Numbered from the stretch's first letter, positions 33,485-43,613 are shown. The stretch: DNA of 64,000 nt from Dulcicalothrix desertica PCC 7102 (GCF_003991905.1 NZ_RSCL01000002.1:463142-527141); one strand, 5' to 3'. The notes: generated from the sequence alone by a model not told the origin. Numbers and translations are program-made.

Positions 33485-35128
33485 ATGACAAGTTTTAATC
33501 GCTCTACCAGTCGTCGGCTGAAGAAATTACCCCAAATTCCTTCTGTATGGGAGGGCGATCGTCGTCCGTTGTCATCGCACCAAAAGTCCGAGGATGATAA
33601 AGGTGACTGTATTCTTTGGGTAGATGGTTCACAAGGAATTGTGCGGGGCATGGATGTGGTAGCATGTGACGCAGGGCCAGAGGCAATCGTTCGGACGCTA
33701 ATGCGCGCGATGGAAAATCCTCACAGTCCAGCTAAACCATCGCGTCCGTTGCGGATTGTAGTGCGCGACCGCGAAATACAGTTTTACTTACGTGGTGTTT
33801 TGCAAGATTTAGAAATTGCAATAGATTACACACCCGAACTTCCTTTAATAGATGAGCTATTTCGTGGGTTTTCCGAAATTATTGACAATCAAATTCCTGA
33901 TTTACCACCGCAGTATGCAGAACTTTTACACTCGAAAGCTTACGCAATATGGGAAGCTTGTCCGTGGGATTTTCTGCAAGAGCAGCAAATTATATCCATT
34001 GAAATTAACCAATGGGATATTGGAACTCTGTATGCCTCAGTAATGGGCATGTTGGGGATGGAGTATGGAATTTTACTATATAGGTCAAGTGAATCACTTA
34101 AGCGCTTTCGTGCCGCTGTTTTAAAAGATGACGATACACAAAATTTAGAAGAAGCATTTTTAAAGCAAGATTGTTTATTTTTGACTTTTGAGCGCAACTC
34201 TGACTTAGAGGACGAGGATGATGATGACGACGACGACGACGAGTACGAAGACCTTGCAGAGTTACCAATCTCAGAAATCAGCCCGACTTTTGGTAATATT
34301 CATCCTTTAGAGGGGTTACGTTCTGTACTTTATGATGAAGAAGCCTTAGTAGTACATGTAGCACTTGAAAGTTTAATTAAGTTTGTTCGTGACCATCGGC
34401 GCCAACTTAGCGAAGAGATTTTTCCATCTTTGAGTCGTGCTTACCGAATAGCATTACCAGAGTCAGAACAGATAAAATCTATTAACGTTAATGTTGCAAC
34501 AATGCCAGAATTAGCAGCCGAATTGGAAGAAATGGCTGGTTTTGATACAGAAGACGAAGAAGATATATATGACACACCAATGTTTCGTTCGCTTCGCGAT
34601 GATTTGATACCAGACGATTCGTTTTTAAGTTTAGGAGTCGTATCGTGGGAAATGTTAGATTATCTTCAAAAAGGCGTTAAATACCAGAAAGCAGGTGATA
34701 TAAAGCCAGTTGGTGATGGTTTACCTGTGATATTAATACAAACCTCACGTCCCAAAGCAAAAACTGTCATTGAGAGTATTGAAGAAGCAGGTGGACTGAA
34801 AGCAATTTGTTTTAACCCCGGCGCCGACCCTATGGGAACAGAAGTATACGACCTGGGTTTGTTACAAACCAAGAACGGTGAATTATTTTTGTTTGGAGAA
34901 TTTGAAGACGACGACCCCACCCATGTCGAAGCTCGTAGAAAGTGGAACCAAAGGTGCAAAAACACTAAAGGCTACTGCGGACTAATAATTGCCAAAGGAC
35001 TAACAGGCGCCAGTCGCGGCAACCCTCAACTGCGTGACATGATGGCATTGTTTGAAGGTGTATCCCTTTCACCCCAGCAACTAGGCATCGGAACTTTACA
35101 ATTAATGCCCGAACTTCAATATGAGTAA
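33485..35128 (+). CDS. large conserved cyanobacterial protein of unknown function
   Basis: 547 residues from ATG 33485 (MTSFNRSTSRRLKKLPQIPS). No catalytic motif recognised. Notable features are a first domain with GIVRGMDVVACDAGPEAIVR, an almost purely acidic linker near residues 240-252 (EDEDDDDDDDEYED), and a second acidic stretch (FDTEDEEDIYDTP). The C-terminal domain is well ordered (VILIQTSRPKAKTVIESIEE, LFGEFEDDDPTHVEARRKWN, GLTGASRGNPQLRDMMALFE). TTG/ATG choices upstream from 33422 are rejected because the extension is hydrophobic and atypical. A perfect heptamer hairpin follows the stop. Confidence 0.75.
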   Translation: MTSFNRSTSRRLKKLPQIPSVWEGDRRPLSSHQKSEDDKGDCILWVDGSQGIVRGMDVVACDAGPEAIVRTLMRAMENPHSPAKPSRPLRIVVRDREIQFYLRGVLQDLEIAIDYTPELPLIDELFRGFSEIIDNQIPDLPPQYAELLHSKAYAIWEACPWDFLQEQQIISIEINQWDIGTLYASVMGMLGMEYGILLYRSSESLKRFRAAVLKDDDTQNLEEAFLKQDCLFLTFERNSDLEDEDDDDDDDDEYEDLAELPISEISPTFGNIHPLEGLRSVLYDEEALVVHVALESLIKFVRDHRRQLSEEIFPSLSRAYRIALPESEQIKSINVNVATMPELAAELEEMAGFDTEDEEDIYDTPMFRSLRDDLIPDDSFLSLGVVSWEMLDYLQKGVKYQKAGDIKPVGDGLPVILIQTSRPKAKTVIESIEEAGGLKAICFNPGADPMGTEVYDLGLLQTKNGELFLFGEFEDDDPTHVEARRKWNQRCKNTKGYCGLIIAKGLTGASRGNPQLRDMMALFEGVSLSPQQLGIGTLQLMPELQYE

Positions 35129-35137
35129 AAAGTAATG

Positions 35138-35184
35138 AGTGCTGAGTGCTGAGTCCTAACTCTACTCAGCACTCAGCACTTTCC
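35138..35184 (+). terminator. perfect 17-bp hairpin built from AGTGCTG heptamers
   Basis: AGTGCTGAGTGCTGAGT (35138-35154) pairs exactly with ACTCAGCACTCAGCACT (35164-35180), with a nine-nucleotide loop, then TTCC. It is ten bases past the stop of the large unknown gene. The repeat unit is that seen in frame in the copper ATPase. Confidence 0.7.
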
Positions 35185-35279
35185 ACTATTATATAGTTCA
35201 GAGAAATCACTGTTGCAACACCTGTGTTAAGTAATATAAATTACTATTAGCATAAGTAGTATAACTTGTGAATTCAGTT

Positions 35280-36275
35280 ATGTTTAATACAGCATTGGTT
35301 TCTGGTTCGCAAGGGGAGAGTAAGCCAGAAGTTTCACCAGTAATTCATTTAGCCAAAATGTGGGCTAAAAAATATGTCCAACGTTTGGATAAAGTAAATG
35401 ACATACACGAAGGAGGAAACTTAAGAGAAAATACTGTGGAAATAATGTATAATTTGTTAAGGCAAACAAGTATTGAGGCTTGGTCACAAACAGAGAAGCT
35501 AATTGGTAGAGAACTACATCGTCATGAAATCGACCGCACGTTAATTGACCCGTGGCAAATTTCCCAAGATTCTTTTGTTATATACAATAAGGCTATAGAT
35601 TCATATGCTAAACAATTACCACCTGAACACTTAGCTACAAAAATAGGTGGATATTTGGGGAAAGTGCGCTCTAATTATACGATGAGTGATGCGCGAGTGA
35701 TTGGATTTGTATCAATGCAAATACATTACACAGGGCAAATCCTGCTGAGACAAATTCCATATTCAGAACGTCAAGTAGTTAATAGTTACTTTAAGGTAAT
35801 TGATGATTATCTTTACATGCCTTTACAGAGAGCGTATGAAGCGTCTGCCAAACATGAGCTAAATTCGACAGTTCTGCAAGTTATTCAAAAGCTATTACCA
35901 ATCAGTACTGACATTGCACGGTCGATATGTGAACGAGTTAACTTGATTTACCCAAGATACCATACGCACAGTGGCTTACTTTCCGATCCAGTAGTAAAAA
36001 TTGCCAGCATCCGCGATGTTGAAATGTTTCAAGTTTATTTATGGGTGTGTGTACTAGAAGACAGTATTGGTTCAATTCAACACGAACTGTTTCCATTGTG
36101 TGTAATGCTTTACCCTGCACTTAAGGTTCAGTGGGAACTAATACGAACGATGATTCACCTACTACGTCAAGAAGTTGGCGCCAGATTAGGAGATACAGAG
36201 AAAACCCTGTTTAAACCTTACCTTGAAATTTTATGGGAAATGTTCAGCCCAGATATTTTTCCAGATAGTTTCTAA
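35280..36275 (+). CDS. conserved protein of unknown function, tandem paralogue A
   Basis: 331 residues from ATG 35280; a GTG at 35268 is an alternative start. All-helical, charged, without signal or membrane span. Conserved blocks shared with the paralogue downstream: AKMWAKKYVQRLD, ARVIGFVSMQIHYTGQILL, YFKVIDDYLYMPLQRAYEA, SIRDVEMFQVYLWVCVLEDSI, ELFPLCVMLYPALKVQWELIR, LEILWEMFSPDIFP. I recognise no catalytic motif or domain. Duplicates standing head to tail suggest specialised copies of one structural or regulatory protein, possibly cyanobacterium-specific. Confidence 0.7.
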   Translation: MFNTALVSGSQGESKPEVSPVIHLAKMWAKKYVQRLDKVNDIHEGGNLRENTVEIMYNLLRQTSIEAWSQTEKLIGRELHRHEIDRTLIDPWQISQDSFVIYNKAIDSYAKQLPPEHLATKIGGYLGKVRSNYTMSDARVIGFVSMQIHYTGQILLRQIPYSERQVVNSYFKVIDDYLYMPLQRAYEASAKHELNSTVLQVIQKLLPISTDIARSICERVNLIYPRYHTHSGLLSDPVVKIASIRDVEMFQVYLWVCVLEDSIGSIQHELFPLCVMLYPALKVQWELIRTMIHLLRQEVGARLGDTEKTLFKPYLEILWEMFSPDIFPDSF

Positions 36276-36846
36276 ATTTTTACTAAATTTTTACTAAATT
36301 TTCAATAATTTTTTATACCTTCACCGAGGAGTTTCGACAAAGCTTTTAACAAGCTATTGGCGTATGTTGCTAAGTGCTATAGACTTTTTCATAAAACTAA
36401 CTTTGACTTGATGTCGTATATTTTTTGACATCCAAGCTTATAAGCTCATAAATTTTGGCTAAAAATACTGATTCATTAGTCACTATCGAACGATTATCAT
36501 TATACATATGATGCCAAATAACTGCCACTCAAAATTCATAAATCTCTACCCTAAATAGTAACCAAAGATAGTTACTCTTTATTAAGAGAGTTAGTATGAT
36601 TGTAAAATAATTGTAACAGATATTACATATTATGCATTATGTCTACTGTCAAGAGATATGATTAAAAATTTAACTAAACAACTATATTCTTTACAAATAT
36701 TTCATGAAGTAAAACTATCAAAATAGTTTATACAATAAATCAAGATTACTTAAAGAATATAGGTGAATAAGAGACAAGATATACAATTGAATAATCAGGT
36801 TAAAAATCATTTTTAGCTTGTAATATCCAGAAATACCAGGGTAATA
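36276..36846. other. intergenic region between the two paralogues
   Basis: 571 bp, AT-rich. It starts with a short tandem (TTTTTACTAAA). No gene or strong repeat is seen. Length and composition suggest that paralogue B has its own promoter. Confidence 0.4.
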
Positions 36847-38019
36847 ATGAAAAAAATATTGGAAGAGTCAAAGGAGCATAGGTTGGGTGTCACTCCTAAA
36901 AGTACCACCCTATCTTTAGCATCGCAATGGGCAAAAAAGTATTTACAAAATCTCGATAACGGTTTGTATCAGCAATCCGAACCTGAGAGAGAAAGCCTAA
37001 ACAACGTTGTATCTCAAGATGGGCGTAAGAAAACCGCGCAGTCGCTATATGGTTCTTTACGGACGGTTAGCCACCAAGCCTGGAACCGTGTTGAGATATT
37101 ACTAGCAACTGAAGCAAAACGTCATAAGATTGACCCCGAACTTATCAACCCGTGGGAGATAACCGCAGAATCATTTAAGATTTATGAAAAAACCTTGAAA
37201 GTTTATACTCAACAGGTGCCGCAACGGCAATTGTCTACGGTAATGCGGTTAGCGCGTACTGGCGAACCTTTATCGGAAAAAGCATTGAGTATTTATACTG
37301 AACAAGTGGCGCCGAGTCAGTTAGCAACAGTAATAGGTCATAACGTTGGAGAAATACGAAAAAAGTATACAGAACAAGACCCACGTGTAATTGGGTTTGT
37401 GAGTATGCAATTTCACTACACAAGCCAAATGCTGCTAGATACTTTATCACCTTTAGAACGTTCAATAATAAGTGCGTACTTCAAAGTAATTGATGACCAT
37501 TTATACATGCCACTTCAAAGAGTTTATGAAGCAGCAGCAGAACACGATTACGATTCAAAAGAATTATCAGCAGTGCAAAGCTTATTACCAGTAAGTACTG
37601 AAATTGCTAAAAATATATCAAAAAAAATTATTGACATATATCCCAACTACCGCTGTTCTTCAGGTCGTTTAAGCGACGCAGCAGTGATGATTTCGAGTAT
37701 ACGTGACATTGAAATGTTTCAAGTTTACTTATGGTTATCAACCTTAGAGGGAAGTGTTGCAGCGCTGACGCAAGAGTTATTTCCTTTATGTGTAATGTTG
37801 TATCCCACATTTAATGTCCAATGGGAGTTAATACGACAAATGTTACACTTATTAGGTCAAGAAATACGTCAGCGCTTAACCACCCAACAAGTCGATGCAC
37901 TGATGCCATACTATCAAGTCTTATGGCAAATGTTTTCTCCCGAAGTTTTTGGAGAACTTGATTTACGTTCAGGTCGCGATGAGTTTAATGAGGATTTTGT
38001 AAATTCGTTATTTGCTTAA
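36847..38019 (+). CDS. conserved protein of unknown function, tandem paralogue B with internal duplication
   Basis: 390 residues, about 55 longer than paralogue A. The extra length comes largely from a duplicated helical segment: FKIYEKTLKVYTQQVPQRQL and LSEKALSIYTEQVAPSQLAT are two copies of a unit present once in A. Shared blocks are DPRVIGFVSMQFHYTSQMLL, YFKVIDDHLYMPLQRVYEAA, SIRDIEMFQVYLWLSTLEGS and LFPLCVMLYPTFNVQWELIR. The C-terminus has an additional tail (LDLRSGRDEFNEDF). No known domain; soluble and helical. Confidence 0.7.
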   Translation: MKKILEESKEHRLGVTPKSTTLSLASQWAKKYLQNLDNGLYQQSEPERESLNNVVSQDGRKKTAQSLYGSLRTVSHQAWNRVEILLATEAKRHKIDPELINPWEITAESFKIYEKTLKVYTQQVPQRQLSTVMRLARTGEPLSEKALSIYTEQVAPSQLATVIGHNVGEIRKKYTEQDPRVIGFVSMQFHYTSQMLLDTLSPLERSIISAYFKVIDDHLYMPLQRVYEAAAEHDYDSKELSAVQSLLPVSTEIAKNISKKIIDIYPNYRCSSGRLSDAAVMISSIRDIEMFQVYLWLSTLEGSVAALTQELFPLCVMLYPTFNVQWELIRQMLHLLGQEIRQRLTTQQVDALMPYYQVLWQMFSPEVFGELDLRSGRDEFNEDFVNSLFA

Positions 38020-38322
38020 CAGTAACAATATCAAGTTAATTTATAAAATTTTGTTCAAGCAGGATTGTTTTATCCTGTTGATAGTTTCTCCTGTCGTAAT
38101 AGTCAGTGTGCAATAATTTTTTTGTCACAATCAACTACAATGAATCTCAAATTTTATACTTTATTAGGATATGATAAGTATTCTGCTAACCCTAAATTTA
38201 TTTTATTCATGAAACTAGTAATATAAGATGCTCCACTGCACATAAACACATAAACATGATATATTCTTCACTCGCGTGATTACAAACTACAACTGAATTT
38301 GGTTCAAAGAAGCATAACAAAA
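38020..38322. other. intergenic region upstream of the RHH gene
   Basis: About 300 bp without a gene. A small hairpin CAGGAT-TGTTTT-ATCCTG (38058-38075) may terminate paralogue B. Nothing else stands out. Confidence 0.4.
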
Positions 38323-38502
38323 ATGACTAATAAAAAATGGGCTGTCAAACGCATAACTGTTAATTTAGCGGCACAGGAAGCAGAAAGACTAGAGCTGTAC
38401 TGTCAGCAGACTGGTAGACCTGCAACCGATGTCATCCGAGAACTGATTCGAGGCTTACCAATTAACGAGGAAGCGACGAACAACGTTAGCGCGAATCGAT
38501 AA
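38323..38502 (+). CDS. ribbon-helix-helix (CopG-like) protein
   Basis: 59 residues: KWAVKRITVNLAAQEAERLE begins with the beta strand and first helix, then LYCQQTGRPATDVIRELIRG forms the second helix of the RHH DNA-binding fold. Similar proteins are antitoxins or small repressors; no toxin gene is adjacent. ATG 38323 is chosen over TTG 38299 since the strand begins just after it. Confidence 0.65.
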   Translation: MTNKKWAVKRITVNLAAQEAERLELYCQQTGRPATDVIRELIRGLPINEEATNNVSANR

Positions 38503-38724
38503 CAAGTTTTGGAACGTTAAAATCTCGTTCTAAATGTCTACTAATTTTTGAGTAACTCTAGTTAGCGCCTCCTCACACACTTAAATTTCTAAAATTTTTA
38601 AATCTATTTCACCTCCCACACGCACGTACCCAACGATACGAGTGAGAACTTATAGCGACAATTGCCATTTCTGACACCAACCCAAGTTAAAATTTGTAAA
38701 GATAACTGGAAAAGGAAGTACGGA

Positions 38725-40164
38725 ATGCGCGTTGCAATCGTAGGTGCTGGTTTAGCTGGACTAGCAACCGCTGTAGATTTAGCTGATGCGGGCTGTGAAG
38801 TCCAAATTTTTGAATCGCGTCCATTTGTGGGCGGAAAAGTCGGCAGTTGGGTTGATTCGGATGGCAACCACATTGAGATGGGTTTGCACGTCTTTTTTGG
38901 CTGCTACTATCAACTGTTCGATTTGATGCAGAAAGTCGGTGCTTTGGATAATTTTTTACCTAAGCAACATACTCATACCTTTATTAACGAAGGTGGACGT
39001 GTTGGCGCGCTTGATTTCCGCTTCTTCACTGGCGCCCCTTTAAATGGATTAAAAGCATTTTTTACAACATCGCAACTTTCGGCATATGACAAATTCCGCA
39101 ACGCGATGGCATTAGGCACAAGTCCTGTAGTACAGGGGCTAGTAGATTTTGATGGCGCCATGCGAACTATTCGTGACCTAGACTCTTGCAGTTTTGCTGA
39201 TTGGTTCCGCAGTCATGGTGGTAACAACAACAGCTTGCGAAAACTCTGGGATCCAATTGCCTTAGCACTAGGGTTTATTGATACAGAGAATATTTCCGCA
39301 CGGTGTATGTTGACAATTTTTCAGCTATTCGCCGTTCGTACAGAAGCCTCAAAGCTAAGAATGCTGAAGGGTTCGCCCTACGATTTCATGCATAAACCAA
39401 TTTTGAATTATCTAGAAAAGAGAGGCGCCAAAATTTATACTCGTCGGCAAGTAAGAGATATTGTATATACAGAGATAGAAGGACAAACACGCATCACCGA
39501 AATAAAAGTAGCAAACGGTGATAGCGAAGAAAGTATTATTGCTGATGCTTATGTAGCAGCTTGTGATGTACCAGGAATTAAGCGATTAATACCCTCTGAT
39601 TGGCGTAAATGGTCAGAGTTTGATAACATTTACAAGTTAGATGCTGTGCCTGTTGCGACTGTACAATTACGGTTTGACGGTTGGGTTACAGAACTAGAAG
39701 ATGCGAAAACTAGTACTTCACGAGAACTTGCAGCCGGAATCGATAACTTATTATATTCTGCCGATGTTGACTTTTCGTGCTTCGCCGACTTAGCGCTAAC
39801 TAGTCCCGACAGTTTTTACCGTGAAGGACAAGGTTCATTAATACAGTTAGTGTTGACACCGGGTGACCCATTTATAAAGAAAAGTAACGAAGAAATAGTT
39901 GAACACTCTCTCAACCAAATCCATAAATTATTTCCTTCATCACGAGAATTAAAATTAACCTGGTCAAATGTAGTAAAACTAGCACAATCACTATATCGTG
40001 AGGCGCCGGGAATGGATATGTATCGTCCCAACCAAAAAACGCCAATTGTTAACTTCTTCTTAGCCGGAAGTTACACACAGCAAGACTATATTGATAGTAT
40101 GGAGGGCGCCACGCTATCAGGAAGACAAGCAGCCAAAGCAATATTAGAAACAATTAAAAGTTAA
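38725..40164 (+). CDS. crtQ: zeta-carotene desaturase
   Basis: Plant-type desaturase converting zeta-carotene to lycopene in the membrane. 479 residues: FAD dinucleotide motif [58 protein letters not shown] and the C-terminal [23 protein letters not shown]. The last is the carotenoid desaturase signature. GGAAG upstream supports ATG 38725; a longer frame from 38662 is not needed. The next gene is an SRPBCC protein, a pairing seen in other cyanobacteria. Confidence 0.95.
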   Translation: MRVAIVGAGLAGLATAVDLADAGCEVQIFESRPFVGGKVGSWVDSDGNHIEMGLHVFFGCYYQLFDLMQKVGALDNFLPKQHTHTFINEGGRVGALDFRFFTGAPLNGLKAFFTTSQLSAYDKFRNAMALGTSPVVQGLVDFDGAMRTIRDLDSCSFADWFRSHGGNNNSLRKLWDPIALALGFIDTENISARCMLTIFQLFAVRTEASKLRMLKGSPYDFMHKPILNYLEKRGAKIYTRRQVRDIVYTEIEGQTRITEIKVANGDSEESIIADAYVAACDVPGIKRLIPSDWRKWSEFDNIYKLDAVPVATVQLRFDGWVTELEDAKTSTSRELAAGIDNLLYSADVDFSCFADLALTSPDSFYREGQGSLIQLVLTPGDPFIKKSNEEIVEHSLNQIHKLFPSSRELKLTWSNVVKLAQSLYREAPGMDMYRPNQKTPIVNFFLAGSYTQQDYIDSMEGATLSGRQAAKAILETIKS

Positions 40165-40236
40165 GAGTTAGGAGTTAGGAGTTATAACCCCTTATTCCTA
40201 ACTCCTCATTCCTAACTCCTCATTCCTCATTCCCCC
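40163..40236. repeat. inverted TTAGGAG heptamer array between crtQ and the SRPBCC gene
   Basis: About three TTAGGAG-like units are followed by five to six CTAACTC/CTCATTC complementary units, forming a long hairpin with a loop near TAACCCC. It could weaken expression of the downstream gene by termination. Confidence 0.7.
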
Positions 40237-40247
40237 ATTAAAAAATA

Positions 40248-40697
40248 ATGCCAGACTGGTTAGAGCATACTGTACAGGTAGAAGTAGAGGCGCCAATAGA
40301 TTTCGTATGGAGTCTCTGGTCAGATTTAGAACAAATGCCACGTTGGATGAAATGGATAGATTCAGTAAAAATACCCGAAGACGACCCAGATATATCAATA
40401 TGGAAACTTAGCTCAAACGGGTTAGAGTTTAGTTGGCGTTCTCGCATTCTAAAAAAAATACCACTACAAATAATCGAATGGCAATCTATTGATGGATTAC
40501 CAAATCGTGGCGCCATTCGATTTTATGACCGTAAAACCAGTAGTATCGTCAAATTGACGGTTGCTTATGCCATTCCTGGGGTTATCGGTAAGATTATGGA
40601 TAATTTGTTTTTGGGGAAGGTTGTAGAATCTACTCTTGATGCTGATTTACAACGGTTTAAAGAGTATGCGCTTCGTTGTAAGGACGCTTCGTTGTAA
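40248..40697 (+). CDS. SRPBCC-family (cyclase/dehydrase-like) protein
   Basis: 149 residues of the START-like fold that binds hydrophobic ligands: VQVEVEAPIDFVWSLWSDLE, PRWMKWIDSVKI, WRSRILKKIPLQIIEWQSID, and a C-terminal helix VVESTLDADLQRFKEYA. It follows crtQ on the same strand (83 bp), in the order typical for cyanobacteria, so a role with carotenoid or quinone intermediates is plausible. The last codons fall in a duplicated CTTCGTTGTAAGGACG segment, so the C-terminal RCKDASL may be a repeat extension. Confidence 0.82.
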   Translation: MPDWLEHTVQVEVEAPIDFVWSLWSDLEQMPRWMKWIDSVKIPEDDPDISIWKLSSNGLEFSWRSRILKKIPLQIIEWQSIDGLPNRGAIRFYDRKTSSIVKLTVAYAIPGVIGKIMDNLFLGKVVESTLDADLQRFKEYALRCKDASL

Positions 40698-40741
40698 GGA
40701 CTTCAGTCCTTAATGTAGATATTAAGGACTGAAGTCCTTAT
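40695..40741. terminator. double AAGGACTTCAGTCCTT palindrome
   Basis: TAAGGACTTCAGTCCTTA (40695-40712) and its near-copy (40732-40741 and before) are each palindromic and mutually complementary. They lie between the convergent SRPBCC and ferredoxin genes. Confidence 0.6.
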
Positions 40742-40748
40742 TACCAGT

Positions 40749-40988
40749 TCACCAGGTTGGGTCGCTAAATAAGTTAATGGTTAGTTCTTTACGTCCGGGT
40801 GGTACGGATGATATACATGCACGCACAGTTTTTCCGTCTTCGTACTCTACTGTGCAAGCGTGGCATGAACCCATTAAACACCCTGTGGCTATAAATACTC
40901 CCGCACGGTCGGCAACATCAAGTAGAGGCTCTCCCACTTCGGCATCAATAGTTATATCATCGGGTAGAAAATGAACACGAATAGTCAT
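40749..40988 (-). CDS. plant-type [2Fe-2S] ferredoxin-like protein
   Basis: 79 residues. The binding loop GCLMGSCHACTVEY supplies Cys37, Cys42 and Cys45, and Cys58 in VRACIS is the fourth ligand; spacing to the fourth Cys is shorter than in photosynthetic PetF, so this is a small soluble electron carrier of another subtype. VHFLPDDITIDAEVGEPLLD is the family N-terminus. It is encoded 16 bp downstream of cobQ's stop on the same strand; co-transcription with cobQ is possible. Confidence 0.85.
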   Translation of the reverse strand: MTIRVHFLPDDITIDAEVGEPLLDVADRAGVFIATGCLMGSCHACTVEYEDGKTVRACISSVPPGRKELTINLFSDPTW

Positions 40989-41004
40989 GGGTTTGTTAAC
41001 TTAA

Positions 41005-42480
41005 TCACAAAAACGCTGATAAATCTAAATGCCGTTCAACTTCATTCGCAAGGGAATCTAATAGATTTTCGCGCTGTTCGCGGTAATTTGCAACACCTGT
41101 AGGTAATGATTTTAAACCACGTTGTTGACGTAAACGGTTTAACCAAGCTCGGCGCCAAGGTCCATTATCGAATATACCGTGTAAGTAAGTTCCCCAAACA
41201 GATTGACAACCATCGACTAATCCTAAATTGGGGTCATCGAATAATGCTTGGTACCCTTGGTTATCGTTGGGTGGAATTTCTGTGCGTGAACGTCCCTGGT
41301 GAATCTCAAATCCGGTAACAGGTAAACCTAGGTGTGGGAAATTTGAAGTTACTTGACGCTGACGAGCAATTTTTTGTCCAGTAATAACTGTTTTTAATGG
41401 TAATAATCCTAACCCTTGGAATCTACCTGCTTGACCCTCAATGCCTTCTGGGTCGGCTATCATTTGTCCTAAAATTTGGTATCCTCCGCAAATTCCTAGA
41501 ACCGTTCCACCAGAAGCAGCGTAGTGTTGGATAGCTTCTGCCATGCCGCTTTTTTGCATAATTAGTAAGTCAGCAATAGTCGTTTTTGTGCCAGGTATAA
41601 TTACTGCATCTGGATGTCCTAAATCTTGCTTTGGACTTAGATATTTTACTGATACACTTGGCTCTGATTCGAGTGGGTCAAAATCGGTAAAATTAGAAAT
41701 GCGAGGCAAACGAATTACTGCAATATTAAGGTCGCTGCCATGTTTATGCGGTTTACGTTCGAGTAAGTCCAACGAATCTTCGGCAGGAAATACAAGCTCT
41801 AGGTAAGGAATTACCCCAATTACTGGAATACCCGTGCGTTCCTCAACCCATTTAATTCCTGATTCAAGTAACGAACGCTGTCCTCGAAACTTATTGATTA
41901 CAATACCTTTAATTAACGCGCGCTCATCTGGTTCTAGTAGTTCTAAAGTGCCAATAATATGAGCAAAGGCGCCACCTCTATCGATATCAACAACTAATAT
42001 AGTGGATGCGTTCAAATGTTTAGCGACTCGCATATTGGTTAAGTCGCGGTGCTTAAGATTAATTTCCGCAGGACTTCCAGCACCTTCGCAAACTAACAAA
42101 TCGAATTCGGTTTGCAAATGCTGTAAAGATTCTTCAATTGACCGCCAGCCTAAATCAAAATACTGTTCATAATATTCAGTAGCAGTAACTTTACCAACGG
42201 GTTTGCCCTTCATTATGACCTGTGAAGTCATATCGCCTTGGGGTTTAAGCAATATAGGATTCATTTCCACCCAAGGAATAACACCAGCAGCCCAGGCTTG
42301 AACAGCTTGAGCATAGCCCATTTCACCACCACTGGCTGTTACGTATGCATTTAAAGCCATATTCTGACCTTTAAAAGGCGCCACTCGCCAACCACGTCGC
42401 GACAAAATCCGACAAATAGCAGCTGTTAATAGAGATTTTCCTGCGTGGGATGTAGTGCCCACAACCATAATTGCTTTCAT
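41005..42480 (-). CDS. cobQ: cobyric acid synthase
   Basis: Amidates the side chains of adenosylcobyrinate diamide at b, d, e and g using glutamine. 491 residues: P-loop-like MVVGTTSHAGKSLLTAAICR, KGQNMALNAYVTASGGEMGY, LLVCEGAGSPAEINL, VVDIDRGGAFAHIIGTL, then the class-I amidotransferase domain with GGTVLGICGGYQILG (nucleophilic Cys) and the terminal GVWGTYLHGIFDN His. All motifs intact. With CbiG/CobJ at 22296 it shows that the organism makes cobamide. Confidence 0.95.
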   Translation of the reverse strand: MKAIMVVGTTSHAGKSLLTAAICRILSRRGWRVAPFKGQNMALNAYVTASGGEMGYAQAVQAWAAGVIPWVEMNPILLKPQGDMTSQVIMKGKPVGKVTATEYYEQYFDLGWRSIEESLQHLQTEFDLLVCEGAGSPAEINLKHRDLTNMRVAKHLNASTILVVDIDRGGAFAHIIGTLELLEPDERALIKGIVINKFRGQRSLLESGIKWVEERTGIPVIGVIPYLELVFPAEDSLDLLERKPHKHGSDLNIAVIRLPRISNFTDFDPLESEPSVSVKYLSPKQDLGHPDAVIIPGTKTTIADLLIMQKSGMAEAIQHYAASGGTVLGICGGYQILGQMIADPEGIEGQAGRFQGLGLLPLKTVITGQKIARQRQVTSNFPHLGLPVTGFEIHQGRSRTEIPPNDNQGYQALFDDPNLGLVDGCQSVWGTYLHGIFDNGPWRRAWLNRLRQQRGLKSLPTGVANYREQRENLLDSLANEVERHLDLSAFL

Positions 42481-42663
42481 AAGTTAATAATCTATTAGTT
42501 TTTAGTAGGGGGAGAGTGGTCGCAAACCAATGTGAGATGCCAATCGTCACAATTAGATAACGAGTGACAACTCAACTATATTAAAGATTTCATGAATGGG
42601 ATTGACGTTTCCGTACTTATTGTTCCCGTGTATCCTTCTTTAATAACTCATTTCCCCTTAATT

Positions 42664-43068
42664 CTAGAAGGGTAATCTCAAGTAGCGAGTCACAACTTCA
42701 TAAAAAATATCCAGAAACGTCGGTTGGCGCCAGGGTTTTGTCAAAGATTCCTCAACTAATTGGCGCCCTAAAGGAGTCAAACGAAAACTATCGGTTATAC
42801 CCTGACCATCAACTTCACGTCGTAATACACCAACTTGAATTAACCAAACCAGCTCATTATCCGTAATTAATTCCGACAAAGGGCGTTTAGTATAACCATT
42901 CTCAACACCCTTAGTACCAGTAATTTCACTGATTGCTACCCTGTCTTGACGCATCGCATCAAACAAAGAAAGCATAAAAGGCGAACAAATCAGCGACCGC
43001 AACGCGCGTTCAAGAGTCTGACCTGTATAAACGAAAGGTTTTTGGTTTTGATAATCAGCAACAGACAT
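42664..43068 (-). CDS. conserved cyanobacterial protein with winged-helix-like features
   Basis: 134 residues: FVYTGQTLERALRSLICSPF, then MRQDRVAISEITG, LITDNELVWLIQVGVLRREV and FRLTPLGRQLVEESL, the last resembling the end of a winged helix. It may belong to the family NCBI names after Npun_F0494, but I give this from memory. It is divergent from prxQ with 107 bp between the starts. No enzymatic motif. Confidence 0.65.
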   Translation of the reverse strand: MSVADYQNQKPFVYTGQTLERALRSLICSPFMLSLFDAMRQDRVAISEITGTKGVENGYTKRPLSELITDNELVWLIQVGVLRREVDGQGITDSFRLTPLGRQLVEESLTKPWRQPTFLDIFYEVVTRYLRLPF

Positions 43069-43175
43069 AAGAGTTAAGAGTTAGAAGCGTCTCTACAGAT
43101 ATTCATCTTAAAAACATTGTAAATTATTGTAAAATTTCAATTGCATAAACAATCAGCAAACAGGGTAGTTTAATT

Positions 43176-43613
43176 ATGGCTTTAGCAGTTGGTACAGATG
43201 CACCTGCATTTACCGCCAAAGACACCAACGGTAATACAGTGTCGTTGTCTGATTTCAAAGGTAAAACTGTAGTTTTATATTTCTATCCCAAAGACGATAC
43301 TCCAGGTTGCACCAAACAAGCTTGCAGTTTCCGCGATGCTCAACCTGACTATCAAAATAAAGATGTAGTTGTATTGGGAGTTAGCGCTGATAATGAAAGT
43401 TCGCACCAGGCATTTACTCAAAAGTACAATTTGAATTTTCCTCTGTTGGCAGACACCGACCATTCACTTATCAGCGCTTATGACGTTGATGGTGGTGGAT
43501 ATGCGAAGCGCGTTACCTATGTAATCGATGGTAACGGCAAAATTACTCACGTTGATGGCAGCGTTAACACTTCCACTCACGCTAGTGATGTTTTACAAGC
43601 ATTAGGTTTGTAA
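43176..43613 (+). CDS. prxQ: peroxiredoxin Q (BCP-type)
   Basis: Thioredoxin-dependent peroxidase, 145 residues, no signal peptide, therefore cytosolic. Peroxidatic Cys45 and resolving Cys50 are both present in DDTPGCTKQACSFRD. FPLLADTDHSLISAYDV and RVTYVIDGNGKITHVDG match the family. It differs in this from the exported paralogue at 18304, which has lost the second Cys. Confidence 0.93.
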   Translation: MALAVGTDAPAFTAKDTNGNTVSLSDFKGKTVVLYFYPKDDTPGCTKQACSFRDAQPDYQNKDVVVLGVSADNESSHQAFTQKYNLNFPLLADTDHSLISAYDVDGGGYAKRVTYVIDGNGKITHVDGSVNTSTHASDVLQALGL

